A stretch of 64,000 nucleotides of DNA from positions 115,366 to 179,365 of the forward strand of contig NZ_JBBDHC010000007.1 of NCBI RefSeq assembly GCF_037203605.1. The letters run 5' to 3'. The position numbers and the translations under genes were made by a program. This stretch comes from Denitratimonas tolerans. Lineage in GTDB: Bacteria; Pseudomonadota; Gammaproteobacteria; Xanthomonadales; Xanthomonadaceae. This document shows, piece after piece, positions 53,173-61,823 of the stretch (its first letter is position 1; each line of letters starts with the position of its first letter). The notes beneath the pieces are model-generated. The model was not told the DNA's origin. It did not search any database and was given only the letters and a program-made list of their open reading frames with translations.

Positions 53173-54437
53173 TGGAGTGGATCCAGCCGCTGCAGGACGC
53201 GCTCGCGCCGTACCCGAAGCTCTACGTGGCGATCATCATCGCGCTGCTGTGCGCAGGCGCATGGCTGGCCAACTTCATTACCAAGCAGATTCTGCTGCGG
53301 GCCCTGCGCAAGGCGCTGCCGGGCCTCTTGCGCCGTGTCGATTCGACGCAAGATCCGCGCTACCAGCTCAGCGTCGTTTCGCGCCTGGCCAACGTGGTGC
53401 CGGCGCTGGTGCTGATGGCCGGCGTGGCGGTCGTGCCGGGCCTGCCGGAGACCGTCGTCACCCTGGTGCGCAACCTGGGCTCGGCCTTCATCGTGCTGAC
53501 CGTGGCACTGGCGATCGGCAAGGCGCTGGACCTGGCCCTGGTCCTGTACGAGCGCCAGCCCGGCGCGCGCGACCGGCCGATCAAGGGTTTCCTGCAGCTG
53601 GTCAAGATCATCATTTTTGCCATTGCCGCGGTGCTGATCGTCGCGGTGCTGATCGACCGCTCGCCGCTGGTCCTGCTTTCGGGCATGGGCGCGATGATGG
53701 CGGTGCTGATCCTGGTCTTCCAGGACACCCTGCTGTCGATGGTGGCCGGGGCCACGGTCAGTTCCAACGACATGATCCGCCTGGGCGACTGGATCGAGAT
53801 GCCCTCGGCGCATGCCGACGGGGACGTGATCGACATCAACCTGCACACAGTGAAGGTGCAGAACTGGGACAAGACCATCACCGCCATCCCGATGAAGCGA
53901 TTCCTGTCGGAATCGTTCAAGAACTGGCGCGGGATGCAGGAATCCGGCGGACGGCGCATCAAGCGCTCCCTGTACCTGGACCAGACCTCGGTGGCGTTCC
54001 TGGAAAGCGAACACAACGCGCGCCTGCGCCGCCTGCAGCTGCTCGACGACTATCTGGAGAACAAGGCCCGCGAACTGGCCGACTGGAACCGCGCGCTGGG
54101 CGAATGGGCCGAGCGTGACGCCATCAACCGCCGCCGCCTCACCAACCTCGGCACCTTCCGCGCCTACGTCGACCGCTACCTGCGCGCGCATCCGGGCGTG
54201 AACCAGGAAATGACGATCATGGTGCGTCAGCTCCAGCCCGTCAGCACCGGGCTGCCGCTGGAGGTCTACTGCTTCAGCGTCGACACCCGCTGGGTGGTGT
54301 ACGAGGGCGTGCAGTCGGACATCTTCGATCACCTGCTGGCGGTCTTGCCCGAGTTCGGCCTGAGGGTATTCCAGACCCCGAGCGGGCACGACCTGCGCGG
54401 TGCGATGGTGGGTGCGTCGTCTCCCGACGCCTCCTGA
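53172..54437 (+). CDS. MscS-family mechanosensitive channel (YbdG-like)
   Basis: The 421-residue protein has about five membrane helices: near 15-40, 75-100, 102-125, 140-162 and the pore-lining region 165-195. The last has the Gly/Ala pattern GMGAMMAVLILVFQDTLLSM. An MscS beta domain follows (VSSNDMIRLGDWIEMPSAHADGDV). The long cytoplasmic insert (about 245-330), WxxDxxIxAIPxxxF-type NWDKTITAIPMKRFLSESFKNW, is typical of YbdG/MscM-like members. It gates under osmotic downshift. ATG 53172 overlaps folB. It ends 63 bases before the folK fragment. Confidence 0.9.
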   Translation: MEWIQPLQDALAPYPKLYVAIIIALLCAGAWLANFITKQILLRALRKALPGLLRRVDSTQDPRYQLSVVSRLANVVPALVLMAGVAVVPGLPETVVTLVRNLGSAFIVLTVALAIGKALDLALVLYERQPGARDRPIKGFLQLVKIIIFAIAAVLIVAVLIDRSPLVLLSGMGAMMAVLILVFQDTLLSMVAGATVSSNDMIRLGDWIEMPSAHADGDVIDINLHTVKVQNWDKTITAIPMKRFLSESFKNWRGMQESGGRRIKRSLYLDQTSVAFLESEHNARLRRLQLLDDYLENKARELADWNRALGEWAERDAINRRRLTNLGTFRAYVDRYLRAHPGVNQEMTIMVRQLQPVSTGLPLEVYCFSVDTRWVVYEGVQSDIFDHLLAVLPEFGLRVFQTPSGHDLRGAMVGASSPDAS

Positions 54438-54500
54438 AGGCCCGGCGCGGGCGATAGAATCCGCCCCGTCGCCCGGCGTGGCCCCGACACGGAGCATCCC

Positions 54501-54597
54501 ATGGCCCAGGCCCTCCTGAGCCTTGGCAGCAACATCGATCCCGAGGCGAACCTGCGCGCCGCCGCGGCCGACCTGCGCGCCGCGTTTCCCGGTGCGC
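54501..54597 (+). repeat. Direct repeat, left copy (folK 5' end)
   Basis: This is the left member of a direct repeat of about 97 bases whose right copy is 59270-59366. The two differ at four positions. They flank about 4.67 kb of DNA. No target-site duplication, transposase or integrase gene was found in the interval. Confidence 0.85.
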
Positions 54598-54708
54598 ATC
54601 GCTGCGGCCAACGATGCCGCCCTGCTCGAAGTCTGCCTGCGCTCGAAGGAGCAGCTGGCCGAACGGCAAACGCGCTCGTGGCACAAGCATCAGGTGAAGG
54701 CAAGGTGA
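54501..54708 (+). pseudogene. folK': Truncated folK 5' fragment joined to foreign coding debris
   Basis: The first 97 bases (54501-54597) repeat the start of intact folK (59270-59366) with four mismatches and encode MAQALLSLGSNIDPEANLRA and onward to AFPGA. Homology then stops abruptly. The following bases, read in another frame, encode AANDAALLEVCLRSKEQLAE continuing to a stop at 54706-54708. This looks like the end of an unidentified gene. The folK frame itself becomes nonsense before its stop at 54756-54758. A TAGAAT -10-like hexamer at 54455-54460 sits 41 bases before the ATG, as at the intact copy. Confidence 0.85.
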
Positions 54709-54797
54709 GTAGGGAGTTCCAAGGTCTTGCAGGCTTTGCATCGGTCCTCACGATCTGACAGGCTGCATGTTCCGAGACGTCTAAAGGAGAAACTCCG

Positions 54798-55499
54798 GTG
54801 TCCCGACTCCACCTGCATCCGGAGAATCATCTGGTCGCGCGCATTGGCTGGCTTCGCGCTGCGGTTCTTGGAGCGAACGACGGAATCGTCTCAACAGCGA
54901 GCCTTATTGTTGGCGTCGCTGCGGCATCGGCGACGACCTCCGAAGTACTGGTTGCCGGGGTGGCCGGCCTTGTTGCGGGTGCAATGTCGATGGCGGCGGG
55001 GGAATATGTTTCGGTCAGTTCGCAGTCCGACACGGAACAGGCCGATCTCGCGCGCGAGCGGGTCGAACTCGCCAGCCAGCCGGAATTCGAATTAGAGGAG
55101 CTGACGCGGATCTACGTGGATCGCGGTGTCGAGACTGACCTTGCAAGGCAGGTCGCTGACCAGCTGATGGCGAAAGATGCGCTCTCCGCCCATGCACGTG
55201 ATGAGCTCGGGATTTCGGAAGTCACTGCGGCACGGCCGATACAGGCGGCCCTGACTTCGGCCGCCACCTTCGCGGTCGGGGCCGCGCTCCCACTCGCCAT
55301 GGTCGTTCTCTTGCCTGGCCGCCTTCTGGTCGCGGGGGTATCGATCGCCTCCCTGATTTTCCTCGCTTTGCTGGGTGCCATTGGCGCGCGGGCGGGGGGA
55401 GCGAACGTTGTCCGGGCAACCGTGCGAGTGACTTTCTGGGGAGCGCTTGCCATGGCGCTCACGGCTGGCATCGGCTCCATATTCGGAACAGTACTATGA
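54798..55499 (+). CDS. VIT1/CCC1 family iron or manganese transporter
   Basis: The 233-residue membrane protein belongs to the VIT1/CCC1 family that moves Fe2+ or Mn2+ across membranes. The first helices carry IGWLRAAVLGANDGIVSTAS and VAGVAGLVAGAMSMAAGEYV. The cytosolic metal-binding region with Glu/Asp/Gln residues is SQSDTEQADLARERVELA and onward to KDALSAHARDELGIS. Three more helices follow. GTG 54798 is preceded by AAAGGAGAAACTCC. Base composition is visibly less G+C-rich than in neighbours (many ATT, GGA and TCG-type codons), supporting acquisition with the insertion. Confidence 0.88.
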   Translation: MSRLHLHPENHLVARIGWLRAAVLGANDGIVSTASLIVGVAAASATTSEVLVAGVAGLVAGAMSMAAGEYVSVSSQSDTEQADLARERVELASQPEFELEELTRIYVDRGVETDLARQVADQLMAKDALSAHARDELGISEVTAARPIQAALTSAATFAVGAALPLAMVVLLPGRLLVAGVSIASLIFLALLGAIGARAGGANVVRATVRVTFWGALAMALTAGIGSIFGTVL

Positions 55500-55661
55500 T
55501 GCCCGGATTGGGCGCTGGATTGACAGGGCGGATTCAATACTGATCCGCAACACCGTTGACAGAATCCTCGAACACTTCGAGGGGCGTTTTGAATCCGTGC
55601 ATCTTGCGTGGACGAGTGCAGAGGCGAGCCTCGATCAAGGTCAATTCTTTCCCGCGGCAGG

Positions 55662-56402
55662 TTACAGCGCCAAGCGCTCGCGCAGCTCGCGTGCCTGCCG
55701 ACGGGAAACCTCGACCTCGCCACCATCGCGCAGTCCCAGTGTATAGCCATCGGAAACCGACGGTTCCACCGTGCGGATGTGGCGCAAGTTGACCAGGGTG
55801 TTGCGGTTGGCGCGGAAGAACAGTGCCGGGTCGAGGCGGGCTTCCAGCGCCGACAGGCTGCGCGCCAGAAGCGCAGCGTGCTCACGGAACCAGATACGAA
55901 CGTAGTTGCCATCGACCACGATGCGCGAGATCTCTCCGGTGGCGACGAACCAGCAGCGTTCGCCATCGCGCAGGAACACCTGATCCTCGGCACCCAGTGC
56001 GCTGCGCCCGTCATTCGCGACAGGCGCAGCGCTCATGGATCGACTGGCACGAGCTTTATCCAGCGCCGACGCCAACCGAACCGGATCCACCGGCTTGAGC
56101 AGGTAGTCGAGCGCATTGGCCTCGAAGGCTTGCAGCGCGTAGTGGTCGTACGCGGTGGTGAACACCACGGCGGGCATGACGTCGAGCGCATCGAGCACAT
56201 CGAAACCGCTGCCGGACGGCATCTGGATGTCGAGCAGCACCAGATCGGGATGCAGGCGTGTGATTTCGGCGCGCGCCTGCGGCACGTCCTCGGCTTCGCC
56301 GACCAGTTCCACGTCGTCGATGCACGCCAGCAGGGTGCGCAATTCGGCGCGGGCGAGGCGAGCGTCGTCGACGATCAGGACACGAAGCGGCGGTGTGCTC
56401 AT
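55662..56402 (-). CDS. LytTR family response regulator
   Basis: The 246-residue regulator has a receiver (VLIVDDARLARAEL, phosphoacceptor Asp in LVLLDIQMPSGSGF near 57, Lys in LLKPVD). A C-terminal LytTR DNA-binding domain follows (ISRIVVDGNYVRIWF, FFRANRNTLVNLRHIRTVEP). It overlaps the kinase gene by the ATGA at 56399-56402. The pair likely responds to a membrane or cell-envelope signal. Target promoters were not identified; the operon's own upstream region (58569-58740) is a candidate. Confidence 0.9.
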   Translation of the reverse strand: MSTPPLRVLIVDDARLARAELRTLLACIDDVELVGEAEDVPQARAEITRLHPDLVLLDIQMPSGSGFDVLDALDVMPAVVFTTAYDHYALQAFEANALDYLLKPVDPVRLASALDKARASRSMSAAPVANDGRSALGAEDQVFLRDGERCWFVATGEISRIVVDGNYVRIWFREHAALLARSLSALEARLDPALFFRANRNTLVNLRHIRTVEPSVSDGYTLGLRDGGEVEVSRRQARELRERLAL

Positions 56403-57460
56403 TGTGGAATCTCCAGTGTGGCGCGGACGGTTTCGCCGCTCTGTTCGAGCGCGAAACGGCCATGCGCGCGCCCCAGCACATGACGCAGGTAGGCCAGTCC
56501 CACACCATGGCCATCGCCGCCATGGCCCACTGTTCCCGGATTCTCCACCGTCAGACGCAGCAGACCGGGCAGCGTTTCGGCACGGATGAGCAGTTCGCCG
56601 CCGCCGGGGGTGACCGCGATGCCATGCTTGATCGCGTTCTCGACCAGAAGTTGCAGCGCCATCGGTGGCAGGAGCGCCTCGTGCGTGGCCGGATCGATAT
56701 CGCGAAGCACGCACAGGCGGTCTTCGAAATGCACCGACTCGATCGCGAGATAGTCCTCGACCACGGCCACTTCTTCGGACAGCGGCACGGCATCGTGCCG
56801 GGTGTGTCCGAGCGCGTGTCGCAAGGTATTGGATAGGCGGCCGACCAGTTCGCGGGCACGCTGCGGATCTTCCAGGATCAGCGCGCGCAGGTTGTTGAGC
56901 GCGTTGAACACGAAGTGCGGATTGAGGCGGGCGCGCAGTGCGTCCTGTTGCATCTGCTGGCGTTCGGACTCGGCACGGATTCGCGCCTCACGCGCTTCGC
57001 GGGCGTGGCGCAGCGCACGCCAGCCAATCCAGCCGGCCACCCACAGGCCGAGCATGATGGATGTGTTGATCCAGTAGCCGAAACTCGCCCCCATGCTGAA
57101 GTCGCCCCCATCGGGCAGCGTGATCCAGCCCAGCATCAGCATTGGCCGCAGCACCGCGGCGATAGCGATCTGCACCAGCGCCGCACCGACCAGCACACAG
57201 GTGAGCAGGCGCCAGCAAAGTGCGCCCAGTTCCTTGTCCAGCCAGCCATGGCGCTGCGCCAGATGCCGGATGGCACCGGAAACCAGATACAACGCTGTCG
57301 ACAGCAGGACGCAGATCATCGTCATGCCGGAGGTCCAGCTGGCGTAGTTGCTTAACAACACCAGGTTGATCAGCAGGTAGGCCAACCACGGCGCGAGGTT
57401 GGTCCACCAGAACCGGGCGGAGGCCTCGTCGCCGGGCATCGTCCGCATTTCCGCCATCAC
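56399..57460 (-). CDS. LytS/YehU-type sensor histidine kinase
   Basis: The 353-residue kinase has four hydrophobic segments (about 22-40, 45-62, 82-108 and 128-150) with little external sequence, then a short coiled coil. The His_kinase domain has the phosphorylated His in LRARLNPHFVFNALNNLRAL (about 185), and the HATPase N box is LVENAIKHGI (about 280). It is the cognate partner of the overlapping LytTR regulator. Its start overlaps the small protein gene by 4 bases. Confidence 0.9.
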   Translation of the reverse strand: MMAEMRTMPGDEASARFWWTNLAPWLAYLLINLVLLSNYASWTSGMTMICVLLSTALYLVSGAIRHLAQRHGWLDKELGALCWRLLTCVLVGAALVQIAIAAVLRPMLMLGWITLPDGGDFSMGASFGYWINTSIMLGLWVAGWIGWRALRHAREAREARIRAESERQQMQQDALRARLNPHFVFNALNNLRALILEDPQRARELVGRLSNTLRHALGHTRHDAVPLSEEVAVVEDYLAIESVHFEDRLCVLRDIDPATHEALLPPMALQLLVENAIKHGIAVTPGGGELLIRAETLPGLLRLTVENPGTVGHGGDGHGVGLAYLRHVLGRAHGRFALEQSGETVRATLEIPQ

Positions 57461-57627
57461 GCCTGGCGCTTTCCGGACAGCGCCAGCTGCACCACACCCA
57501 GGGCGGCTATGCCAGGCGCGGCCCCCCAGATCGCGACTTTTCCGGTGGCCAGGCCAATCACGAGAAGCATCGTACCGACAAGCACCAGAACCAAGCCGCA
57601 GGCTTTCATCAACGGGATCGGATTCAT
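57457..57627 (-). CDS. Small two-helix membrane protein in the kinase operon
   Basis: The 56-residue protein starts MNPIPLMKACGLVLVLVGTM and has two hydrophobic helices (about 8-27 and 30-48) with a Gly-rich turn. AGGAGAAATCCCG precedes ATG 57625-57627, giving strong support for translation. It overlaps the kinase gene (ATGA) and starts 15 bases after the hydrolase stop. It is unrecognised; a role as an accessory of the membrane kinase is inferred from position only. Confidence 0.65.
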   Translation of the reverse strand: MNPIPLMKACGLVLVLVGTMLLVIGLATGKVAIWGAAPGIAALGVVQLALSGKRQA

Positions 57628-57641
57628 CGGGATTTCTCCTT

Positions 57642-58568
57642 TCAGTCGTCTTTGGCCGGATGCGCTGTCAGAAACTGTCCCACCTGCGCCTGCAGCCACT
57701 GCGGATCGTCCCACATCAGGAAATGATAGCCGGCCTCGCTCAATTCGATCCGGACACCGGGCAGGGCGGCGTACTGGCCCTCGAAGATCGCGCGGGTAGC
57801 CTCTTGGGTCTGGCCAAACGCGGCATAGGCGGCCCAGGCACCGAGCACCAGCGTCGGCGAGCGCACGGCACCCAGCTCGCCGCGCAGGTCGGCGGTCATC
57901 AATTCCACCATGGCCTGTGCGGTGGTGGCGCGGTCGCTGTTCTCGCCCCAGCGCACCAGTTCTTCCACACGGACCAGGTCACGCGCCATGTTCCGCACGG
58001 AGGCGGCAGCCTGTTGCCGATACGTGGCATCGTCGGAGGACAGCATCTGCTGGCGGACTGCCTCGGCCATCGGCCTGACCGATTCAGACGTCGCCGTCGG
58101 ATTCATCGCCGCCGAGAAGAACGGCAGCGAGTCGACGATCACCAGCGGCCCGACGGCATCCGCGTCGGCCAATGCCAGTTTCAACGCCAGGAATCCGCCC
58201 AGACTGTGGCCAATCACCACCGGCTGGCGCAGATCGTTCTCGCGTACATACGCGAGCACCTGCCGCGCCATTTCATCCAGGAATTCGTCGTGTCCGGCGG
58301 GTTTGGCACCTGCAAATCCGGGCAGTTGCACCAGGTGGCACTGCACATCCTTCAAGGCTTCGCAGGTCTCGCGCCAGACGCTCGCATGGCTGTTAAGCCC
58401 GGGAATGGTCAGTACCGGGCGGCCTTGGCCGAGGGTTTCCACCTGGATGTCGAGCGGGGCGGTGGTCTTTCCGGCCGCAGGCGTCGCAGGTGCGATGACC
58501 ACGGCGGCCAGCAGTGCCAGGCACAGCGAGGAAAGGCGGTTGCGCGGGGAGATGGGTATGCGGTTCAT
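57642..58568 (-). CDS. Exported alpha/beta hydrolase
   Basis: The 308-residue precursor has a signal peptide (about 1-32, ending TPAAG). The alpha/beta hydrolase fold has nucleophile Ser in VVIGHSLGGFLALKL (about 120), an oxyanion-type loop LTIPGLNSHASVWRE, and a late His in EAGYHFLMWDDPQW (about 283) as a catalytic-triad member. An Asp in IVDSLPF may serve a structural or catalytic role. It is the first gene of a four-gene operon ending with a LytTR regulator. The substrate is unknown. Confidence 0.85.
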   Translation of the reverse strand: MNRIPISPRNRLSSLCLALLAAVVIAPATPAAGKTTAPLDIQVETLGQGRPVLTIPGLNSHASVWRETCEALKDVQCHLVQLPGFAGAKPAGHDEFLDEMARQVLAYVRENDLRQPVVIGHSLGGFLALKLALADADAVGPLVIVDSLPFFSAAMNPTATSESVRPMAEAVRQQMLSSDDATYRQQAAASVRNMARDLVRVEELVRWGENSDRATTAQAMVELMTADLRGELGAVRSPTLVLGAWAAYAAFGQTQEATRAIFEGQYAALPGVRIELSEAGYHFLMWDDPQWLQAQVGQFLTAHPAKDD

Positions 58569-58738
58569 CGTGATTCTCCGTCAGTGGGTGGGACGGAGTC
58601 AGCCTGCCAGCCGGTGTCGATGGCGGGGAAACAACATGATGAGCGGCCACAACGCCGTTCCAATGGCCACGATGCAGGGCGAACGGCGCACAGATCGGCG
58701 CGGATGCGAGACACTCCCCCTGTGCTGTCGCGCCAGAC

Positions 58739-59140
58739 CGCGGCGAGTTGGGCGAAGCGCAGCACGTCCAGATGGGTGTTGTAGAGCGGCGCAGGCGAGA
58801 TGCAGATCACGTCCGGCTCGCGCCAGTCGCCGAGCACGCCGCTCTCGCAGAGGAATTCGAACAGCGCTCGTCCGGCATCGCGCCCGGTCGGTGCCGGGGG
58901 CGGGCACGAACTGAGGCCCCATCGCAAAGCGTGATGCCTTCTCATGCCCCCACCAACCGGAAAACCGCGGCAGGTCGGCGCGTGCGTGGCGGGCGTGCAC
59001 GAGCGCCCCGGCGACCGCGCCCGGTTCCGCGTTGACGCACTTGTAGTGACACCGCGCAGCGAAGTCCGCATCGGCATCGTGCAGCGCCAGTGGCAGATTG
59101 CCGACGGCATGGACAAGAGCTTGGGTCCCTTCCAACAGGG
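58739..59140 (-). pseudogene. kynU': Kynureninase gene remnant (deleted and frameshifted)
   Basis: Read leftward, one frame gives AVGNLPLALHDADADFAARC, then CVNAEPGAVAGALVHARHAR and ADLPRFSGWWGHEKASRFAM. This matches the PLP-dependent kynureninase core; VGN-PLALHDW-x-VDFA, the YKYLN Lys region and GWWGH are family hallmarks. After about 58890 the frame changes and LCESGVLGDWREPDVICISP and APLYNTHLDVLRFAQLAAVW match its C-terminus. About 80-100 residues between these parts, and all of the N-terminal half, are missing. The PLP-lysine region reads HYKCVN instead of SYKYLN. The gene is non-functional. Confidence 0.8.
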
Positions 59141-59269
59141 TGTCCGTGCTGAGCGTGGTCTGGTGCCGACAGGCACGGCACTGGCAGTAGACCACGCCGG
59201 CTTGGCCGGATGCGGCTTCGATCCTAGAATTCGCGGCTTCGCGCACTGCGCGTTGCGGGACAGCACCCC

Positions 59270-59366
59270 ATGGCCCTGGCCCTCTTGAGCCTTGGCAGCA
59301 ACATCGATCCCGCGGCGAACCTGCGCGCCGCCGCGGCCGACCTGCGCGCCGCGTTTCCCGGCGCGC
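59270..59366 (+). repeat. Direct repeat, right copy (folK 5' end)
   Basis: Right copy of the folK 5' duplication (left copy 54501-54597). This copy is continuous with the rest of the gene. The TAGAAT at 59225-59230 lies 40 bases before the ATG, mirroring the left copy, although intervening sequence differs. Confidence 0.85.
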
Positions 59367-59749
59367 GCTTCTCGCCGGTGCTGCGCTGTCGCGCGGTCGG
59401 TTTCGATGGCCCGGATTTTCTCAACGCCGCGGCGGCGGTGGAGACCGCGCTGGAGCCGGGGCCGATGCACGACTTCCTGCACGCGCTGGAGGATGCCCGC
59501 GGCCGCCGCCGCGACGCGCCGCGCTACTCCTCGCGCACGCTCGATGTGGACCTGGTGTTTCTCGGGGCGCGGGTGTGCGATGCGCCGCGCCTGCCGCGCC
59601 CGGACGTGCGGCACGCCTTCGTGCTCGAACCGCTGGCGATGCTGGCCCCGCAGTTCGTCGATCCCCTGTCGGGCAGGACACTGGCCGCGCTGTGGGCCGA
59701 ACACGCCGACCATGCGCGGCCCGCGCCGGTCGAGCCGTGGGCGCTCTAG
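59270..59749 (+). CDS. folK: 2-amino-4-hydroxy-6-hydroxymethyldihydropteridine pyrophosphokinase
   Basis: HPPK pyrophosphorylates the pterin made by FolB. The 159-residue protein starts MALALLSLGSNIDPAANLRA. It has the HPPK signature in RYSSRTLDVDLVFLGARVCD (about 84-103), with the Asp pair that binds Mg2+, and a RPDVRHAFVLEPLAMLAP segment near 110. The frame is complete and of normal length. A broken second copy of its start lies 4.77 kb upstream. It is convergent with the pteridine reductase gene. Confidence 0.93.
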   Translation: MALALLSLGSNIDPAANLRAAAADLRAAFPGARFSPVLRCRAVGFDGPDFLNAAAAVETALEPGPMHDFLHALEDARGRRRDAPRYSSRTLDVDLVFLGARVCDAPRLPRPDVRHAFVLEPLAMLAPQFVDPLSGRTLAALWAEHADHARPAPVEPWAL

Positions 59750-59788
59750 GCGCGGAGCGGGCGGGCAGCGCGGGGCGGGGCGGCCGAC

Positions 59789-60529
59789 TCAGATCTCCAG
59801 CCAGCGCCCGCCGTCCACGCGCAGCACCTGACCGGTGGTGTAGCTGGCGGCGTCGACGAGGAACACCGCCGCTTCGGCGATTTCCGCCGCGGTGCCGGTG
59901 CGTCCGAGCGCGGTGCGGGCGATGACCGATGCGCGCAGTTCGGGATCATCACCCGCTTCGGGCCACAGGATCGCCCCCGGCGCGATCGCGTTGACGCGAA
60001 CCTCGGGGGCCAGCTCGCGCGCCAGCGCCAGGGTCATCATCGACAGCGCCGCCTTGCTCATGCAGTAGACCGCGTGGCGTTCGCGCGGACGCTCGGCGTA
60101 CACGTCGGAAAGGTTCAGGATCGCGCCGCGCGATTCGCGCAAATAGAACGCCGCGGCCTGCGAGAGGAAGAACGGTGCCTTGGCGTTGGCACCCATCAGC
60201 GCATCCCACATCGCCTCGGTGGATTCGCCGATCGGCGTGGGGAAGAAGGCCGAGGCGTTGTTGACCAGCGCATCGAGGCGGCCGAACCGCACCACGGTGC
60301 GCTCCACCAGCGAAGGCAGGCGCGCGGTATCGGAGAGATCGGCCTGCAGCAGCGCGGTGCTGTGGCGGCGTCGTGCCTCCAGCGCATCCTGCAGCGCCGA
60401 GGCTTCCGAAGCGCTGCGGTGGAAGTGCAGCGCGAGGTCGTAGCCGGCCGCGTGCAGGGCGGTGGCAATGGCGGCACCGATGCGGCGCGCGGCACCGGTG
60501 ACGAGGGCGACGGGGCGTGGCGTGGTCAT
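59789..60529 (-). CDS. folM: Pteridine reductase (SDR family, FolM/PTR1-like)
   Basis: The 246-residue short-chain dehydrogenase reduces dihydrobiopterin-type or dihydrofolate substrates with NADPH. The cofactor loop is VALVTGAARRIGAAIA, where the Arg-Arg-Ile-Gly pattern is typical of pteridine reductases. It also has NNASAFFPTP, the catalytic YCMSKAALSM (Tyr-x3-Lys) near 160, and the C-terminal TGQVLRVDGGRWL. It lies beside folK and close to folB, fitting folate metabolism. It is divergent from the methyltransferase gene. Confidence 0.87.
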   Translation of the reverse strand: MTTPRPVALVTGAARRIGAAIATALHAAGYDLALHFHRSASEASALQDALEARRRHSTALLQADLSDTARLPSLVERTVVRFGRLDALVNNASAFFPTPIGESTEAMWDALMGANAKAPFFLSQAAAFYLRESRGAILNLSDVYAERPRERHAVYCMSKAALSMMTLALARELAPEVRVNAIAPGAILWPEAGDDPELRASVIARTALGRTGTAAEIAEAAVFLVDAASYTTGQVLRVDGGRWLEI

Positions 60530-60638
60530 GCCGTCACCTTATCCTTTTCCCGACCGCCGAATCCATGCTGCCCGTCACCAGGCGCGTTCCAGCGCCCGCC
60601 GGCGTACCATGGCGGCCCTTTCCGCCCGGAGGCGAGGC

Positions 60639-61823
60639 GTGCAAGCCGACCTGCCCGAACCCGACGAAGCCGCGTGCGCCCACAGCGCCGTCCTGACCGC
60701 CGTGATCCGCGACGCGGTCCGCGCCGAGGGCGGCGCGATCCCGTTTTCGCGCTACATGGAGCTGGCGCTGTATGCACCGGGCCTGGGTTACTACAGCGCC
60801 GGCGCGCGCAAGTTCGGGCGCGCCGGCGATTTCGTCACCGCGCCCGAGCTGGGGCCGCTGTTCGCCCAGTGCGTGGCCGAAGCGGTGGCACCGGTGCTGT
60901 CGCGCTTTCCCGACGCGCAGTTCCTGGAGCTGGGCGGCGGCAGCGGTGCCTTCGCGCAGGATGTGCTGGTCCACCTCGCCCTGCTGGACGCGGTGCCGGC
61001 GCGCTACGCCATCCTCGAACCTTCGGCGGACCTGCGCGAGCGCCAGCGCGAACGCCTGACCGACGCCCTGCCGCCGGCGCTGATGGAGCGCGTGACCTGG
61101 CTGGACGGCCCGCCCGAGGCGGACTGGCGCGGGGTGCTGTTCGCCAACGAGGTACTCGATGCGCTGCCGACGCCGCGCTTCACGCTGCGTGGGGGCGAGG
61201 TTTTCGAAGAGCACGTCGCGCTGGATCCGGAAGGGCAGCTGCTGCGCGTCGATCAGCCGGCGGACGCCTTCCTGTGCGCGGCGGTGCGCCACATCGAGCG
61301 CGACCTGGGCGAGCCCTTGCCCGAAGGGATGCGGTCGGAAGTGCTGCCGCAGCTGCCCTACTGGATCCAGGCGGTCGGCGGGCTGCTGCGCGAGGGCGCA
61401 ATGCTGTTCGTCGATTACGGCCATTCCCGGCGCGACTACTACGCGCCCGAGCGCTTGCAGGGCACGCTGCGCGGCTTTCACCGGCACCGCCTGGTGGATG
61501 ATCCCTTCCTGTGGCCGGGCCTGACCGACCTGACCGCCTCGGTGGACTTCACCGCGCTGGCCGAGGCCGGCGTCGGTGCAGGTTTCGAGCTGGCCGGCTA
61601 CTGCTCGCAGTCCGCGTTCCTGCTCGGGAACCGGCTGGTCGACTGCTTCCAGACCCTGCACGGCATTGCCCCCGACGAAGCCACCCGCTACGCCCTCGCG
61701 CAGCAGGTCAAGCAGCTTACCCTGCCCGGCGCGATGGGCGAGGCGTTCCAGGTGATGGGCTTCACGCGCGGGGTGGAATTGACCCACGCCTTTCTTCAGG
61801 GCGACCAGCGCTGGCGGCTGTGA
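60639..61823 (+). CDS. MidA/NDUFAF7-family SAM-dependent methyltransferase
   Basis: The 394-residue protein (DUF185) begins with a segment containing IRDAVRAEGGAIPFSRYMEL and LYAPGLGYYSAGARKFGRAGDFVTAPELG. The methyltransferase fold has motif I FLELGGGSGAFAQDVL (about 100) and VLFANEVLDALP (about 175). Later blocks EGAMLFVDYGHSRRDYYAPE and LTASVDFTALAEAG are family markers. The mitochondrial relative methylates an Arg in complex I; the bacterial substrate is not established. I prefer GTG 60639, preceded by GGAGGCGAG; ATG 60609 is an alternative. It overlaps the next gene (ATGA). Confidence 0.88.
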   Translation: MQADLPEPDEAACAHSAVLTAVIRDAVRAEGGAIPFSRYMELALYAPGLGYYSAGARKFGRAGDFVTAPELGPLFAQCVAEAVAPVLSRFPDAQFLELGGGSGAFAQDVLVHLALLDAVPARYAILEPSADLRERQRERLTDALPPALMERVTWLDGPPEADWRGVLFANEVLDALPTPRFTLRGGEVFEEHVALDPEGQLLRVDQPADAFLCAAVRHIERDLGEPLPEGMRSEVLPQLPYWIQAVGGLLREGAMLFVDYGHSRRDYYAPERLQGTLRGFHRHRLVDDPFLWPGLTDLTASVDFTALAEAGVGAGFELAGYCSQSAFLLGNRLVDCFQTLHGIAPDEATRYALAQQVKQLTLPGAMGEAFQVMGFTRGVELTHAFLQGDQRWRL

